Origin: Streptomyces sp. CB03234
GTDB taxonomy: Bacteria; Actinomycetota; Actinomycetes; Streptomycetales; Streptomycetaceae
Assembly (NCBI RefSeq): GCF_001905885.1
Contig: NZ_LIYH01000002.1
Coordinates: 549,591-613,590, forward strand
DNA: 64,000 bases
Direction of reading: 5' to 3'
Shown: one piece after another, positions 1-7,498 of the stretch
How the letters are laid out: each line of letters begins with the position of its first letter
Position numbering within the stretch: position 1 is the first letter of the stretch
The notes under the pieces: model-generated
What the model was told of the DNA's origin: nothing
Seen by the model: the letters and a program-made list of their open reading frames with translations, nothing else
The model's database searches: none
Position numbers and translations under genes: made by a program

Positions 1-10
1 GTGACACGTC

Positions 11-898
11 ATGGGCCTGTTGTACGCGGCCGTCATCGGCCTGTCCGTGTACGGCGTCTTCCACGGCATCCGCATGTACCGGGCCGACGCCAAACTCCCC
101 GGTGACCTGGTCCTCGCCCTCGAAGTCGGCGCCACCCGCACCACCGCCGTCGGCTCCGGCATCGACCGGCTCGGCATGCGCTACGCCCCCGCCGTCCTCG
201 GCATGATGGGCCCCAAGCGGGTCGACGCGCTGCGCCGCCGCCTCGACATGGCGGGCAACCCCGGCGGCATGACCGTCGACCGGTACGCCGCCCGCCGCGC
301 CGTCTACGGCTTCCTCGGCATCCTCGCCGCCCTCGCCATGCTGGCACGCGGCCAGACGGTCGTCGCCGTCGTCATCCTGCTGTACGGGCTGACCTGGACC
401 GACGTCCTGCTCCGGCTCGCCATCCGCCGCCGCCGCGACGACATCGAGCGCACCCTGCCCGACTTCCTCGACGTCCTCGCCGTCGTCGTCTCCGCCGGCC
501 TCGGCTTCCGCCAGGCCCTGGAGCGGGTCGCGGAGAAGTACTCCGGCCCGTGGGCCGACGAACTGCGCATCACGCTGCGCCAGATGGACATGGGCGTCAG
601 CCGCCGCGACGCCTTCGACCAGCTGCGCAAACGCAACGCCTCCGAGCAGGTCTCCATGTTCGTCACCGCCCTCCAGCAGGGCGAGGAACTGGGCGCGCCC
701 ATCGTCGACACGCTCATCCAGATCGCCAACGACATGCGGCGCACGGACGCCCAGAACGCACGGCGCACCGCCGCCAAGGCCGTACCGAAGACCACACTCG
801 TCGTGACGATGGTGATGCTGCCCGCCACCATGATCCTGATCGCCCTGAGCTTCTACTACGGCTCCGGTGTCGACTTCACGGACATCATCGGCGGGTGA
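11..898 (+). CDS. Type II secretion F-domain protein, TadC-like Tad pilus inner-membrane platform
   Basis: This 295-residue integral membrane protein matches the T2SSF/TadB-TadC class that forms the platform on which the Tad ATPase assembles Flp pili. Hydrophobic segments lie at about residues 1-20, 95-135 and 265-288. The cytoplasmic F domain, with the motif ERTLPDFLDVLAVVVSAG near residue 145, lies between them. An in-frame TGA at 2-4 makes ATG 11 the first start and is probably the stop of the preceding tad gene. The two-component genes follow within 5 bp and the Flp pilin lies about 2 kb downstream, which supports a Tad role. TadB versus TadC cannot be settled without the upstream gene. 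Confidence 0.85.
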   Translation: MGLLYAAVIGLSVYGVFHGIRMYRADAKLPGDLVLALEVGATRTTAVGSGIDRLGMRYAPAVLGMMGPKRVDALRRRLDMAGNPGGMTVDRYAARRAVYGFLGILAALAMLARGQTVVAVVILLYGLTWTDVLLRLAIRRRRDDIERTLPDFLDVLAVVVSAGLGFRQALERVAEKYSGPWADELRITLRQMDMGVSRRDAFDQLRKRNASEQVSMFVTALQQGEELGAPIVDTLIQIANDMRRTDAQNARRTAAKAVPKTTLVVTMVMLPATMILIALSFYYGSGVDFTDIIGG

Positions 899-902
899 CC
901 CC

Positions 903-2168
903 ATGCCACTGAGAACAGCGGATCCCCCTTCCCTCCCCCTCCAGATCAACGCCCTCCAGGCACTGTGCCGCCAGGTGTTCGGCTTCCGGCTGGCGATGAT
1001 CGTGCTGGCGTCCCCGTTCGCCCTCGACGGCGCCGCGCCGGGCCTCGGCACCTGGCTGGTGGGTGCCGCCGTCCTCATCACCTTCATGGTGTCGTACGTC
1101 GTGCTGCGCGACTGGGAGCGCTTCGGCCGCATCCTGCTGCGCCACCCCGTCGTGCTGGCCGGCGACATGCTGTTCGGCGCGCTGCTGCTGGCCACCGCGT
1201 CACCCGAGTCGACGCTCGCGTACGTCACCATCTGTACGCCGCTGCTCGCCGGCCTGCTGTACGGCTGGCGCGGCGCCGCGTTCTTCGCCGTACTCCAGTC
1301 GCTGCTGCTGCTCCTGTCGTACGGCGTGAGCACCGAGGTCGCGGTGGAGCCCTCCTCGCTCCTCTTCCCCGGCCTGTGCGTGATCGCCGGAGCGGTCGGC
1401 TCCACCCTCCGGGGCCTCATCCTCGACTTCGGCGCCGCGAGCCAGGCCCTCACCGAGGCACGTGCCCGCCTCGCCGTCACCGGCGCCGTGGAGGCCGAAC
1501 GGGCGCGGCTCGCCCGCGAGATGCACGACTCGGTCGCCAAGACCCTGCACGGGCTGGCGCTGGCCGCCGACGGCCTGGCGTCCACCGTGGACCGCGCGGA
1601 CCCCTCGTCGGTGCGCCGCCAGGCGGAACTCGTCGCCCGCTCCGCCCGCCGCGCCGCCGCCGAGTCGCGCGAGCTGCTGGCCGACCTCCGCCGCGAGTCG
1701 GGCCTGGACGGCGGGGTGGACGTCGCCGCCGAACTGGCGGCACGCGCCGCCGACTTCGCCCGTCGCCACGGCGTACGCACCACGTACCGCCCGCTGGGCA
1801 CCGCCCCGCCCCGCGCCCCGCACGCGGTGGCCCGCCAGCTCCTGGCCATCGCCTCGGAGGCCATGGAGAACGCCCACCGGCACGGCCGGCCGTCATGCGT
1901 CACCGTGTCGGCGGGCGTGACCGACGACGTCCTGCGCCTGAGCGTCTACGACGACGGCCACGGCCTCCCCGCCGGCACGACGCTCGACGACCTGAAACGG
2001 GCGGGCCACTTCGGCCTCGTCGGCATGGTCGAGCGCGCCGCGTCGATAGGCGCCCGCATCCGCATCGGCCGGGGGCGGGCCACGAAGGGCACGGAGGTCC
2101 GGCTGGAACTGCCCGTACGGGCGCTGGAAACGGAGGGTGCACCACCATGCATGACCACCTGCGAGTGA
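903..2168 (+). CDS. Membrane sensor histidine kinase, NarL/DesK type
   Basis: The 421-residue protein has four to five membrane segments in its first 180 residues. A HisKA_3 dimerisation domain follows, with the phosphoacceptor His near residue 208 in REMHDSVAKTLHG. The C-terminal HATPase shows an N box (SEAMENAHRHG), a G1 box (YDDGHGLP) and a G2 box (GHFGLVGM). I chose ATG 903 because GGGTGA lies just upstream and the longer frame would overlap the preceding gene. It overlaps the response regulator gene by 22 bp, so the two are probably translationally coupled. Its place between Tad genes suggests it senses a surface or envelope cue and controls the pilus locus; the signal is unknown. Confidence 0.9.
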   Translation: MPLRTADPPSLPLQINALQALCRQVFGFRLAMIVLASPFALDGAAPGLGTWLVGAAVLITFMVSYVVLRDWERFGRILLRHPVVLAGDMLFGALLLATASPESTLAYVTICTPLLAGLLYGWRGAAFFAVLQSLLLLLSYGVSTEVAVEPSSLLFPGLCVIAGAVGSTLRGLILDFGAASQALTEARARLAVTGAVEAERARLAREMHDSVAKTLHGLALAADGLASTVDRADPSSVRRQAELVARSARRAAAESRELLADLRRESGLDGGVDVAAELAARAADFARRHGVRTTYRPLGTAPPRAPHAVARQLLAIASEAMENAHRHGRPSCVTVSAGVTDDVLRLSVYDDGHGLPAGTTLDDLKRAGHFGLVGMVERAASIGARIRIGRGRATKGTEVRLELPVRALETEGAPPCMTTCE

Positions 2169-2860
2169 TCGTCGCCGACGACAACCCCGTCGTCCGGGCG
2201 GGCCTCACCGCCCTGCTGTCCGGCCGCGAGGACATCGAGGTCGCCGCCCAGGCCTCCGACGGCCGCGAGGCGTACGAGGAGGCGGTACGCCACCATCCGG
2301 ACGTCATCCTCCTCGACGTCCGCATGCCAGGCGTCGACGGCATCGCGGCCCTGCCCCACCTGGTACGCCTGGCGCCCGTCCTGATGACCACGTACAGCCG
2401 CGAGTCGGACATCGTCCACGAGGCCCTCCGCCTCGGCGCGTGCGGCTACCTCGTCCACGGCGAGTTCACGGCCGACCAACTCGTCGACGCGGTACGCGAC
2501 GCAAAACTGGGCCGTGCGCATTTCACCCACACGGCGTCGAACGCCCTGCTGGCGACCGTCCGCGCCCACTATGCGTCTGCAACGCCTACGTCGCCACCAA
2601 CTGGCGGGCGGGGTCCAGATTTTTCCCGAACCTCTTCGCAGCAGCAAGCGAGTATGGCACATTCATTACTGAGCCAACGGGAGGTGGAGGTGATGGACCT
2701 GATCGCGTCGGGTATGACCAATCAGCAGATCGCCGCCACGTGCTTCATCAGCCAGAAGACGGTCAAGAACCACATCAACCGCATCTTCGCCAAGCTCAAC
2801 GCCGAAAGCCGCGGCCAGGCCATCGCCATCTGGCACGGAGGGGGACACACCCATGGCTGA
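2147..2860 (+). CDS. LuxR-family response regulator
   Basis: The 237-residue protein has a receiver domain at residues 5-120, with the phosphoacceptor Asp57 in ILLDVRMPG. A polar linker of about 45 residues follows, then a LuxR helix-turn-helix at about 172-235 (LSQREVEVMDLIASGMTNQQ and KTVKNHINRIF). It is the cognate partner of the overlapping histidine kinase. ATG 2147 gives a normal receiver N-terminus and lies inside the kinase 3' end. The linker is longer than usual and locally lower in G+C than its surroundings. The pilin gene starts 113 bp downstream, making the Tad genes a plausible target. Confidence 0.9.
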   Translation: MHDHLRVIVADDNPVVRAGLTALLSGREDIEVAAQASDGREAYEEAVRHHPDVILLDVRMPGVDGIAALPHLVRLAPVLMTTYSRESDIVHEALRLGACGYLVHGEFTADQLVDAVRDAKLGRAHFTHTASNALLATVRAHYASATPTSPPTGGRGPDFSRTSSQQQASMAHSLLSQREVEVMDLIASGMTNQQIAATCFISQKTVKNHINRIFAKLNAESRGQAIAIWHGGGHTHG

Positions 2861-2973
2861 CCACCCCCAACCCCCCAATTGGGCCCCCACTTGGGCCCCC
2901 AGGCCCATGCCCGGCCACCTCCACCCGCCGTACGTTCCCCCCATCGAGCTGTACGAGCCCGGAGGAGACCACC

Positions 2974-3186
2974 ATGTCGAACATCACGCTGTACGTGGGT
3001 ACGTGGGCGAAGACAACCGCTGCGGCGCTCAAGCGCCGGGGGGACCGGGGGCAGGGAGCCGTCGAGTACGTCGGGATCATCATCCTGGTGGGGGTGATCA
3101 TCGCGGCGGTGGTGGGGTCGGGCGTGGGGGACACGATCGCTACCAACCTCGTGACGCGGGTCACGGAAATTATCGGCGGTGGCTGA
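2974..3186 (+). CDS. Flp-family type IVb pilin
   Basis: This 70-residue prepilin has a basic leader ending RRGDRG, followed by the processing signature G|QGAVEYVG and a hydrophobic stretch to about residue 55. Mature position +5 is Glu and +6 is Tyr, as in Flp/TadE pilins cleaved by an A24 prepilin peptidase. A strong GGAGGAG ribosome site at 2961-2967 fixes ATG 2974. It should be the structural subunit of the Tad pilus and a substrate for the prepilin peptidase at 15663. The signature closely matches the segment embedded in the toxin at 10513. Confidence 0.93.
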   Translation: MSNITLYVGTWAKTTAAALKRRGDRGQGAVEYVGIIILVGVIIAAVVGSGVGDTIATNLVTRVTEIIGGG

Positions 3187-3761
3187 CGGTCACCAGGCAC
3201 GCATCGCGCGAGTCAGGGCAGGCTTCGCCACTGTACGTATTCGTGGTGGCGAGCCTGCTCTTTCTTGCGCTTGCGTTCTTCGCGGTCGGTCAAGCAGGAG
3301 CCACCCGTAACGGGGCCCAATCAGCGGCGGACGCGGCCGCTCTGGCAGCGGCCCGTGAGCAGCGGGACAGTTTCGCTCTCACCATCGACGAACTCGGGGA
3401 TCTGCTCAACGGCGACCTGATTCCCACGCTCGACGGGTGCGGTGCGAGCCACTACTACGCCGGACAGAACGGCGCGGAGGTCGACGATTGCGCCTCTTTG
3501 AACGACGGCCGTTGGGGCTCAACAGTCTGGGTGACTTCCCTCAAGCCGGTCGGGGACACCGTTTTGCCCGGCACGGAGGGCCAGCACGCCAAGGCCACGG
3601 CCACAGCGATCGTCATTCCCAGGTGCAGCTTTGAGCCCGCCGATGACGACAGTGCTGCTTCCCCTGGGTCGCTTGACTGCGAGGGTGACGTCGTAGATCT
3701 GGACCTGACTGATCTCCCGGATATGTCCGACCTCTTCGAAGTCCGGCTCGCCGAGGACTGA
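3183..3761 (+). CDS. TadE/TadG-like pseudopilin or pilus assembly protein, start uncertain
   Basis: The protein has a short N-terminal region, a hydrophobic segment (SPLYVFVVASLLFLALAFF) and the sequence ATRNGAQSAADAAALAAA, typical of TadG-related (Flp pilus-assembly TadE/G-like) proteins. The rest is an extracytoplasmic domain of about 130 residues with several Cys. No ATG or GTG precedes the hydrophobic segment in frame. The first candidates are a CTG at 3183 overlapping the pilin TGA, or GTG 3243 inside the membrane segment. Position +5 after the Gly-Gln is Leu rather than Glu, so it may not be processed like the pilin. The coding frame is well supported; the start is a guess. Confidence 0.75.
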   Translation: MTVTRHASRESGQASPLYVFVVASLLFLALAFFAVGQAGATRNGAQSAADAAALAAAREQRDSFALTIDELGDLLNGDLIPTLDGCGASHYYAGQNGAEVDDCASLNDGRWGSTVWVTSLKPVGDTVLPGTEGQHAKATATAIVIPRCSFEPADDDSAASPGSLDCEGDVVDLDLTDLPDMSDLFEVRLAED

Positions 3762-3790
3762 CCGCGAAGGAACGCAAAGGAATGGCACTC

Positions 3791-4396
3791 ATGAGTAATC
3801 GGTACGGGATGGCACCGCGCAGAGCGGCGGCCGGAGTGACCGCTGTGGCATTGGCTGTGCTCCTGTCCGCTTGTGGTGGTGGCGACGGTGGGGGCAATGA
3901 CGGTGCCGACAAGGAACCGGAAAAGGCGGGCAGCGCTTCCTCTGCACCTTCCGATCCGGGTAAGTCGGAGAATGCCGGACCGACGACGCCGGACGCGAGC
4001 CAGACACTGGCGACGATCAACGGCAGCAACGGGTTCCAGATTGTGGTTCACACGGCCGTAAGGGACCAGGGCGGCTTTCTGACCGTAACCGGGACCCTGA
4101 AGAACACTACTGCCAAGATGCTGATCGCCCCCAGTAACTGGAATGGCCAGGAACTCAACGTAAAGCGGACTGGACCATCCCTCGCGGGAGCCACCCTTGT
4201 GGACAAGGTCGAAAAGAAGCGCTACTACGTCTTGCGTGACACGGAAGGCTATCCGCTGACCACCACTGGCATCAGCGCCGTGAAGGCGGGGGAGAGCATC
4301 AGCATCTTCGCCCAGTTCCCTGCGCCACCCGCCACCACCTCTCAGGTGGACTTCCAGCTGCCGCTGATGCCACCCGCGACGATCGAGATCTCGTGA
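3791..4396 (+). CDS. Secreted lipoprotein of unknown function
   Basis: A signal peptide ending in the lipobox LLSACGGG predicts lipid anchoring at Cys on the outer face of the membrane. A Gly/Asp/Ser-rich spacer and a beta-rich domain of about 130 residues follow. I prefer ATG 3791 over ATG 3782, because AAAGGA at 3776-3781 is correctly spaced only for 3791. The stop overlaps the next start (TGATG), which indicates coupling to the OmpA-domain gene. The position implies a role in the pilus or envelope locus. I do not recognise the family. Confidence 0.85.
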   Translation: MSNRYGMAPRRAAAGVTAVALAVLLSACGGGDGGGNDGADKEPEKAGSASSAPSDPGKSENAGPTTPDASQTLATINGSNGFQIVVHTAVRDQGGFLTVTGTLKNTTAKMLIAPSNWNGQELNVKRTGPSLAGATLVDKVEKKRYYVLRDTEGYPLTTTGISAVKAGESISIFAQFPAPPATTSQVDFQLPLMPPATIEIS

Positions 4397-5046
4397 TGCG
4401 TACCCCCACGCCCTGCCCCCGCAGGACCTCCGTACGCCGCCCCGCAGCGTCCGTGCTCGCTGCCGTCGTGCTGTTCACCGGCGTCCAGTTCACCGGCGCC
4501 TCCGGGGCGTACGCCGATGACATCCCGAGTACGCCTCCAGGTACCGAGTCGACCGAGCCACCACCAGAAGTCGACGGGAACTCACCCGGCCTCAAGATGC
4601 GCGACGGCGCCACCCTCGCACCTGCGAAGGTGCTGCCTCTCATCTCGATCGTCGAGTCCGAAGGCGGCGAGGAGCGGCGCGAGGAGACGAGCTCGAACCT
4701 GAAGTTCGCGCTCCAGGCGGAAGTCCTGTTCGGCAAGGACAGCGCCAAGCTGACCGCCGAGGCGAACTCCCGTATCGCCGCCATCGCCGTAGAGATCAAG
4801 AAGCAGAACGCCACCAAGGTCCGCATCTTCGGCTTCACCGACAACCTCGGCTCCTCCGCCCACGGTGACGTCCTGTCCAAGCAGCGCGCGGACGCCGTGC
4901 ACAAGGTGTTGTCGCCCATGCTCACCTCCGGCGGGATCACGTACGAGATCCGTGGGTACGGCGAGCAGTACCCGATCGCGGACAACAGCACCGAAGAAGG
5001 CCGCAAGAAGAACCGCCGCGTGGAGGTCTCCTTCCCGCGCGGCTGA
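4396..5046 (+). CDS. OmpA-domain secreted protein
   Basis: The 216-residue protein has a signal peptide ending near GAYADD, a low-complexity segment, and a C-terminal OmpA/MotB peptidoglycan-binding domain. Landmarks are VLFGKDSAKLT, IFGFTDNLGSSAHGDVLSKQRA and GYGEQYPIADNSTEEGRKKN. The FTDN...LS.RA.AV...L pattern is the usual one for this fold. ATG 4396 overlaps the preceding stop. In this position it probably anchors the Tad apparatus or the lipoprotein to the cell wall. OmpA domains are common at the end of actinobacterial tad loci, but this role is inferred. Confidence 0.88.
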   Translation: MRTPTPCPRRTSVRRPAASVLAAVVLFTGVQFTGASGAYADDIPSTPPGTESTEPPPEVDGNSPGLKMRDGATLAPAKVLPLISIVESEGGEERREETSSNLKFALQAEVLFGKDSAKLTAEANSRIAAIAVEIKKQNATKVRIFGFTDNLGSSAHGDVLSKQRADAVHKVLSPMLTSGGITYEIRGYGEQYPIADNSTEEGRKKNRRVEVSFPRG

Positions 5047-5078
5047 CGTGCCGTTCTCAGGCCGGCAAGGCGGAGCGC

Positions 5079-5270
5079 CTACAGCAGGTGGTCCGCCTTG
5101 CCGGCCTTGATGTCCCGGATCAGGTTCCGCAGCGCCTCCCGGCTGTCGGTGAGGTAACGGTCCTCCTCACCGAGCACGGCGATGTAGCCGTTGCCGTCGG
5201 CGTCGGTTCCGAGGCGGAAGCAGCTCGCCCCCTCGCCGCAGAACGGCTCTTCCCACGTGATGTCGGTCAT
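5079..5270 (-). CDS. Small acidic protein, DUF397-like partner of the XRE regulator
   Basis: The 63-residue protein has a Trp near the N-terminus, two Cys (FCGEGASCF), a beta-like middle and a C-terminal helix ending KAGKADHLL. Its size, layout and position 10 bp after an XRE/DUF5753 gene match the BldB/DUF397 class that accompanies WhiJ-type regulators in Streptomyces. The canonical WRKSS opening is absent, so it is a divergent member at best. GGGAG upstream of ATG 5270 is a good ribosome site. Such proteins are thought to modulate the DNA-binding partner. Confidence 0.7.
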   Translation of the reverse strand: MTDITWEEPFCGEGASCFRLGTDADGNGYIAVLGEEDRYLTDSREALRNLIRDIKAGKADHLL

Positions 5271-5280
5271 GGCGTCTCCC

Positions 5281-6132
5281 TCAAAGGCTGCGTGCGATGG
5301 TGTGGACGAAGTCGCGGGACTCCTCCACAGGCAGAGCGATGCGTTCCATCCAGTCGAGATGCGCGCGGTACTTGGCCAACTGTGCCTCGGTGTGCAGGAA
5401 GTCCGGGCCGTGCGAGTTGTCGATCTGGACGGTGTCGAGCTGCGGTACAGGACCCTCCAGATAGTTGATGGTCTGGCCGGCCCCAGGGAAGGCGCCCGCC
5501 TCGAAGGGCAGCACCAGCACGGTGATCGAAGGCCGTTCGCTCACAGTCAGCAAGTGCTCCAACTGGGCTCGCGCCACGGCCCTTCCCCCGAACTGCATGC
5601 GCAGTGCCGCTTCGTGGATGACGACGGCGTACTCCGGCGCGTCGTCGGAGGCAAGTAGCCGCTGGCGCTCCATCCGGTGTGCCAATCGCAGCGCAATCTC
5701 GCCCTCCGGCAGCCGGGGAATCACGACCCGGAACACCGCCAGGGCGTGGTCAGTGGTCTGGAGGATGCCCGGGATGTGAACGGAGTGAGCGGACCTGATG
5801 CGGCGGGCGTACGCCTCAAGTTCGGCGATGTCGAGCAGCCCCGCCGGAAGGGTTCCGCGATACCGCTCCCACCAGCCGCGCTTGGCGGGCGTGGCCATGT
5901 CGGCGAGTGCTGCGACGTACCGCTCGTCGTCGCATGCGCAGTTGCAGGCAAGGGTACGGAGGCGCTCGGGGCTGATGGCGCGAACGCCCGACTCTATGTG
6001 GGAGATCTTCCCTCGGTCGACGCCGAGCAGCGCCGCAGCCGCCTCGGCGGACATCCCCGAAGCGTTCCGCAACTTACGAACTTCCGCGCCGAGCCTCTTC
6101 TGACGCTCCGTTGGAGACGTTCTGGCGGCCAT
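5281..6132 (-). CDS. XRE-family regulator with DUF5753 (WhiJ-like)
   Basis: The 283-residue protein has an N-terminal helix-turn-helix at about residues 10-65 (EVRKLRNASGMSAEAAAALL and VDRGKISHIESG). A DUF5753 domain covers about residues 90-275, beginning near WWERYRG and containing HIPGILQT. An open frame extends 95 codons upstream, but ATG 6132 is chosen because GGAGGG lies 7 bp before it and it starts the conserved domain. It forms an operon with the small acidic protein and is divergent from an ATP-binding gene. This three-gene arrangement recurs in Streptomyces developmental regulation; the target promoters are unknown. Confidence 0.9.
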   Translation of the reverse strand: MAARTSPTERQKRLGAEVRKLRNASGMSAEAAAALLGVDRGKISHIESGVRAISPERLRTLACNCACDDERYVAALADMATPAKRGWWERYRGTLPAGLLDIAELEAYARRIRSAHSVHIPGILQTTDHALAVFRVVIPRLPEGEIALRLAHRMERQRLLASDDAPEYAVVIHEAALRMQFGGRAVARAQLEHLLTVSERPSITVLVLPFEAGAFPGAGQTINYLEGPVPQLDTVQIDNSHGPDFLHTEAQLAKYRAHLDWMERIALPVEESRDFVHTIARSL

Positions 6133-6428
6133 GACAGTCCCTCCGTTGTGCCCGTGGGCAGTCTGCCGCTCAGGAGGAAGCTCACGCCATCTCGGGCCCA
6201 TGTTCTCCGGATCGGGTGGAACTTTTGGCCCCTCTCTGGATGCCTTGTGTAGTGCACCGCTCACGCAACGGAGTGGAAGTGCATCGCGCGGCCATGCGCC
6301 CGCAGCGACAGGCCACCACTCGCCCGCAAACGTCACGCCCCGTGAGCCACTCGTGCGCACCCATGCGAAGAGAGATCGCCGAACGGGTACCACCCATTCC
6401 GCTTCCGCTCCGGACAAGGGAGTCCGTC
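6133..6428. promoter_or_regulatory. Divergent intergenic region, probable shared promoter region
   Basis: These 296 bp separate the divergently transcribed XRE regulator and ATP-binding protein genes, so both promoters and any XRE operator should be here. I could not identify a convincing -35/-10 pair or a clear dyad by eye. No coding region is supported. Confidence 0.4.
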
Positions 6429-6908
6429 ATGTCGCCGACCCTGCGCACCGCGCTCTGCCCCGTCGTACCGCCTGGCCCCGGTCGTCGGCCGCCCAGCCGG
6501 CCGCACCCCGAGGGGCTGGCCTACAGCCTTACCGTGCCGGGGGAACTCCGTAGCGCGGCCGTCGTCCGCAACGCCGTACGGGCAACCCTCCACGCGCACG
6601 GGCTGGACCGGTTCCTCCCGCCCGCGCAACTTGCGGCCAGCGAACTCGTGGGTGCCGCCGCGCGCTTGACGCCCGGGGAGGGTGTGTACCTTTCCCTCCG
6701 CTACAGGCAGGACGCCCTCCGTCTCGTCGTCTGGGACCAGCATCCGCGTCACCGTGACCCCGTCGCGGAGGCGCTCTGCGCCCGGCGGCGCGACCGGGCG
6801 CTCTGGCTGCTGGCGGCGGTGGTGGACGACTGGGGCGGGGAGTGGGGCCTCTGCGAGGCGGCGCCGCCCCATCGCGGCACCAAGTCATGGGTGGTCCTGC
6901 CGCGCTGA
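6429..6908 (+). CDS. RsbW-like ATP-binding protein (HATPase_c_2)
   Basis: The 159-residue protein resembles the ATP-binding anti-sigma/regulatory proteins paired with XRE-DUF5753 regulators in Streptomyces. A typical opening, LTVPGELRSAAVVRNAVRAT, is followed by an ASELVGAAARL motif in the N-box position. The N-box Asn is replaced and the G1 region is reduced (LVVWDQHP), so kinase activity is doubtful. AAGGGAG 7 bp before ATG 6429 selects this start over upstream in-frame codons. The left copy of the inverted repeat begins 27 bp after its stop. Confidence 0.8.
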   Translation: MSPTLRTALCPVVPPGPGRRPPSRPHPEGLAYSLTVPGELRSAAVVRNAVRATLHAHGLDRFLPPAQLAASELVGAAARLTPGEGVYLSLRYRQDALRLVVWDQHPRHRDPVAEALCARRRDRALWLLAAVVDDWGGEWGLCEAAPPHRGTKSWVVLPR

Positions 6909-6934
6909 TCACCGTTCCGGGGTGGGCGTGCTGG

Positions 6935-7434
6935 TCATGGTGGGCGTGTGGGCCGCCCTCTCTCCGAGTGTGGCGGGCTCCGGCGTCCCCTCAAGGGCGC
7001 TCCCTTCGGTCGCGTCGCTTCGCGATGGGCTTCGCCCACCCTTGACCGGCCGCCTCCGCCCGCCTTGTCCCACTCGGAGGGCGGCCCGGGGGAACGGGCC
7101 CAGGAGGGACGCCCCTTTCCCCGTGCCGTTCATGGCCGGGAGGCGGGTGCTGGAAGGGGCGCGGCAGTGGAATGGGGTGCTCACTCTCGGCTCGGCGGCG
7201 GGCCGCCGTCTTCCGGTTGCGGTACAGGACCTCGCTCCTGCCGGTGGTGGGTGCGCGGCAGTGGCATGGGGCTTCCGGGCCCGGCTCGGCGGCTGCGGGT
7301 GGGTGAGGGGCTGGGGTTCCGGCAGGTGGCTGGGGTGGTCTGGGGCTGGGCCGGGGTGGAGCCGAGGGGCCCCCTGGAGCCCCTTCCACCACACCCGTAC
7401 CGGCTGGCAGGGGTTGTGGGCGGTGTGGGACACC
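6935..7434 (+). repeat. Left copy of a 500-bp inverted repeat
   Basis: This stretch matches the reverse complement of 8904-9405 over its whole length, at an identity I judge by eye to be about 85-90%. Both copies begin TCATGGTGGGCGTGTGGG and end GGCGGTGTGGGACACC. Indels between the copies break every frame, so the open frames here are not genes. The first part folds on itself: 6950-6970 pairs with 7071-7087. No terminal direct repeats or transposase were seen. The pair encloses the DUF3089 hydrolase gene. Confidence 0.88.
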
Positions 7435-7498
7435 TATTGCCGGGAGTCCGGCAGGGCTGAGGTGTCCCACTCCGCCCATGCCCCTGGTGCAGAGGGGG

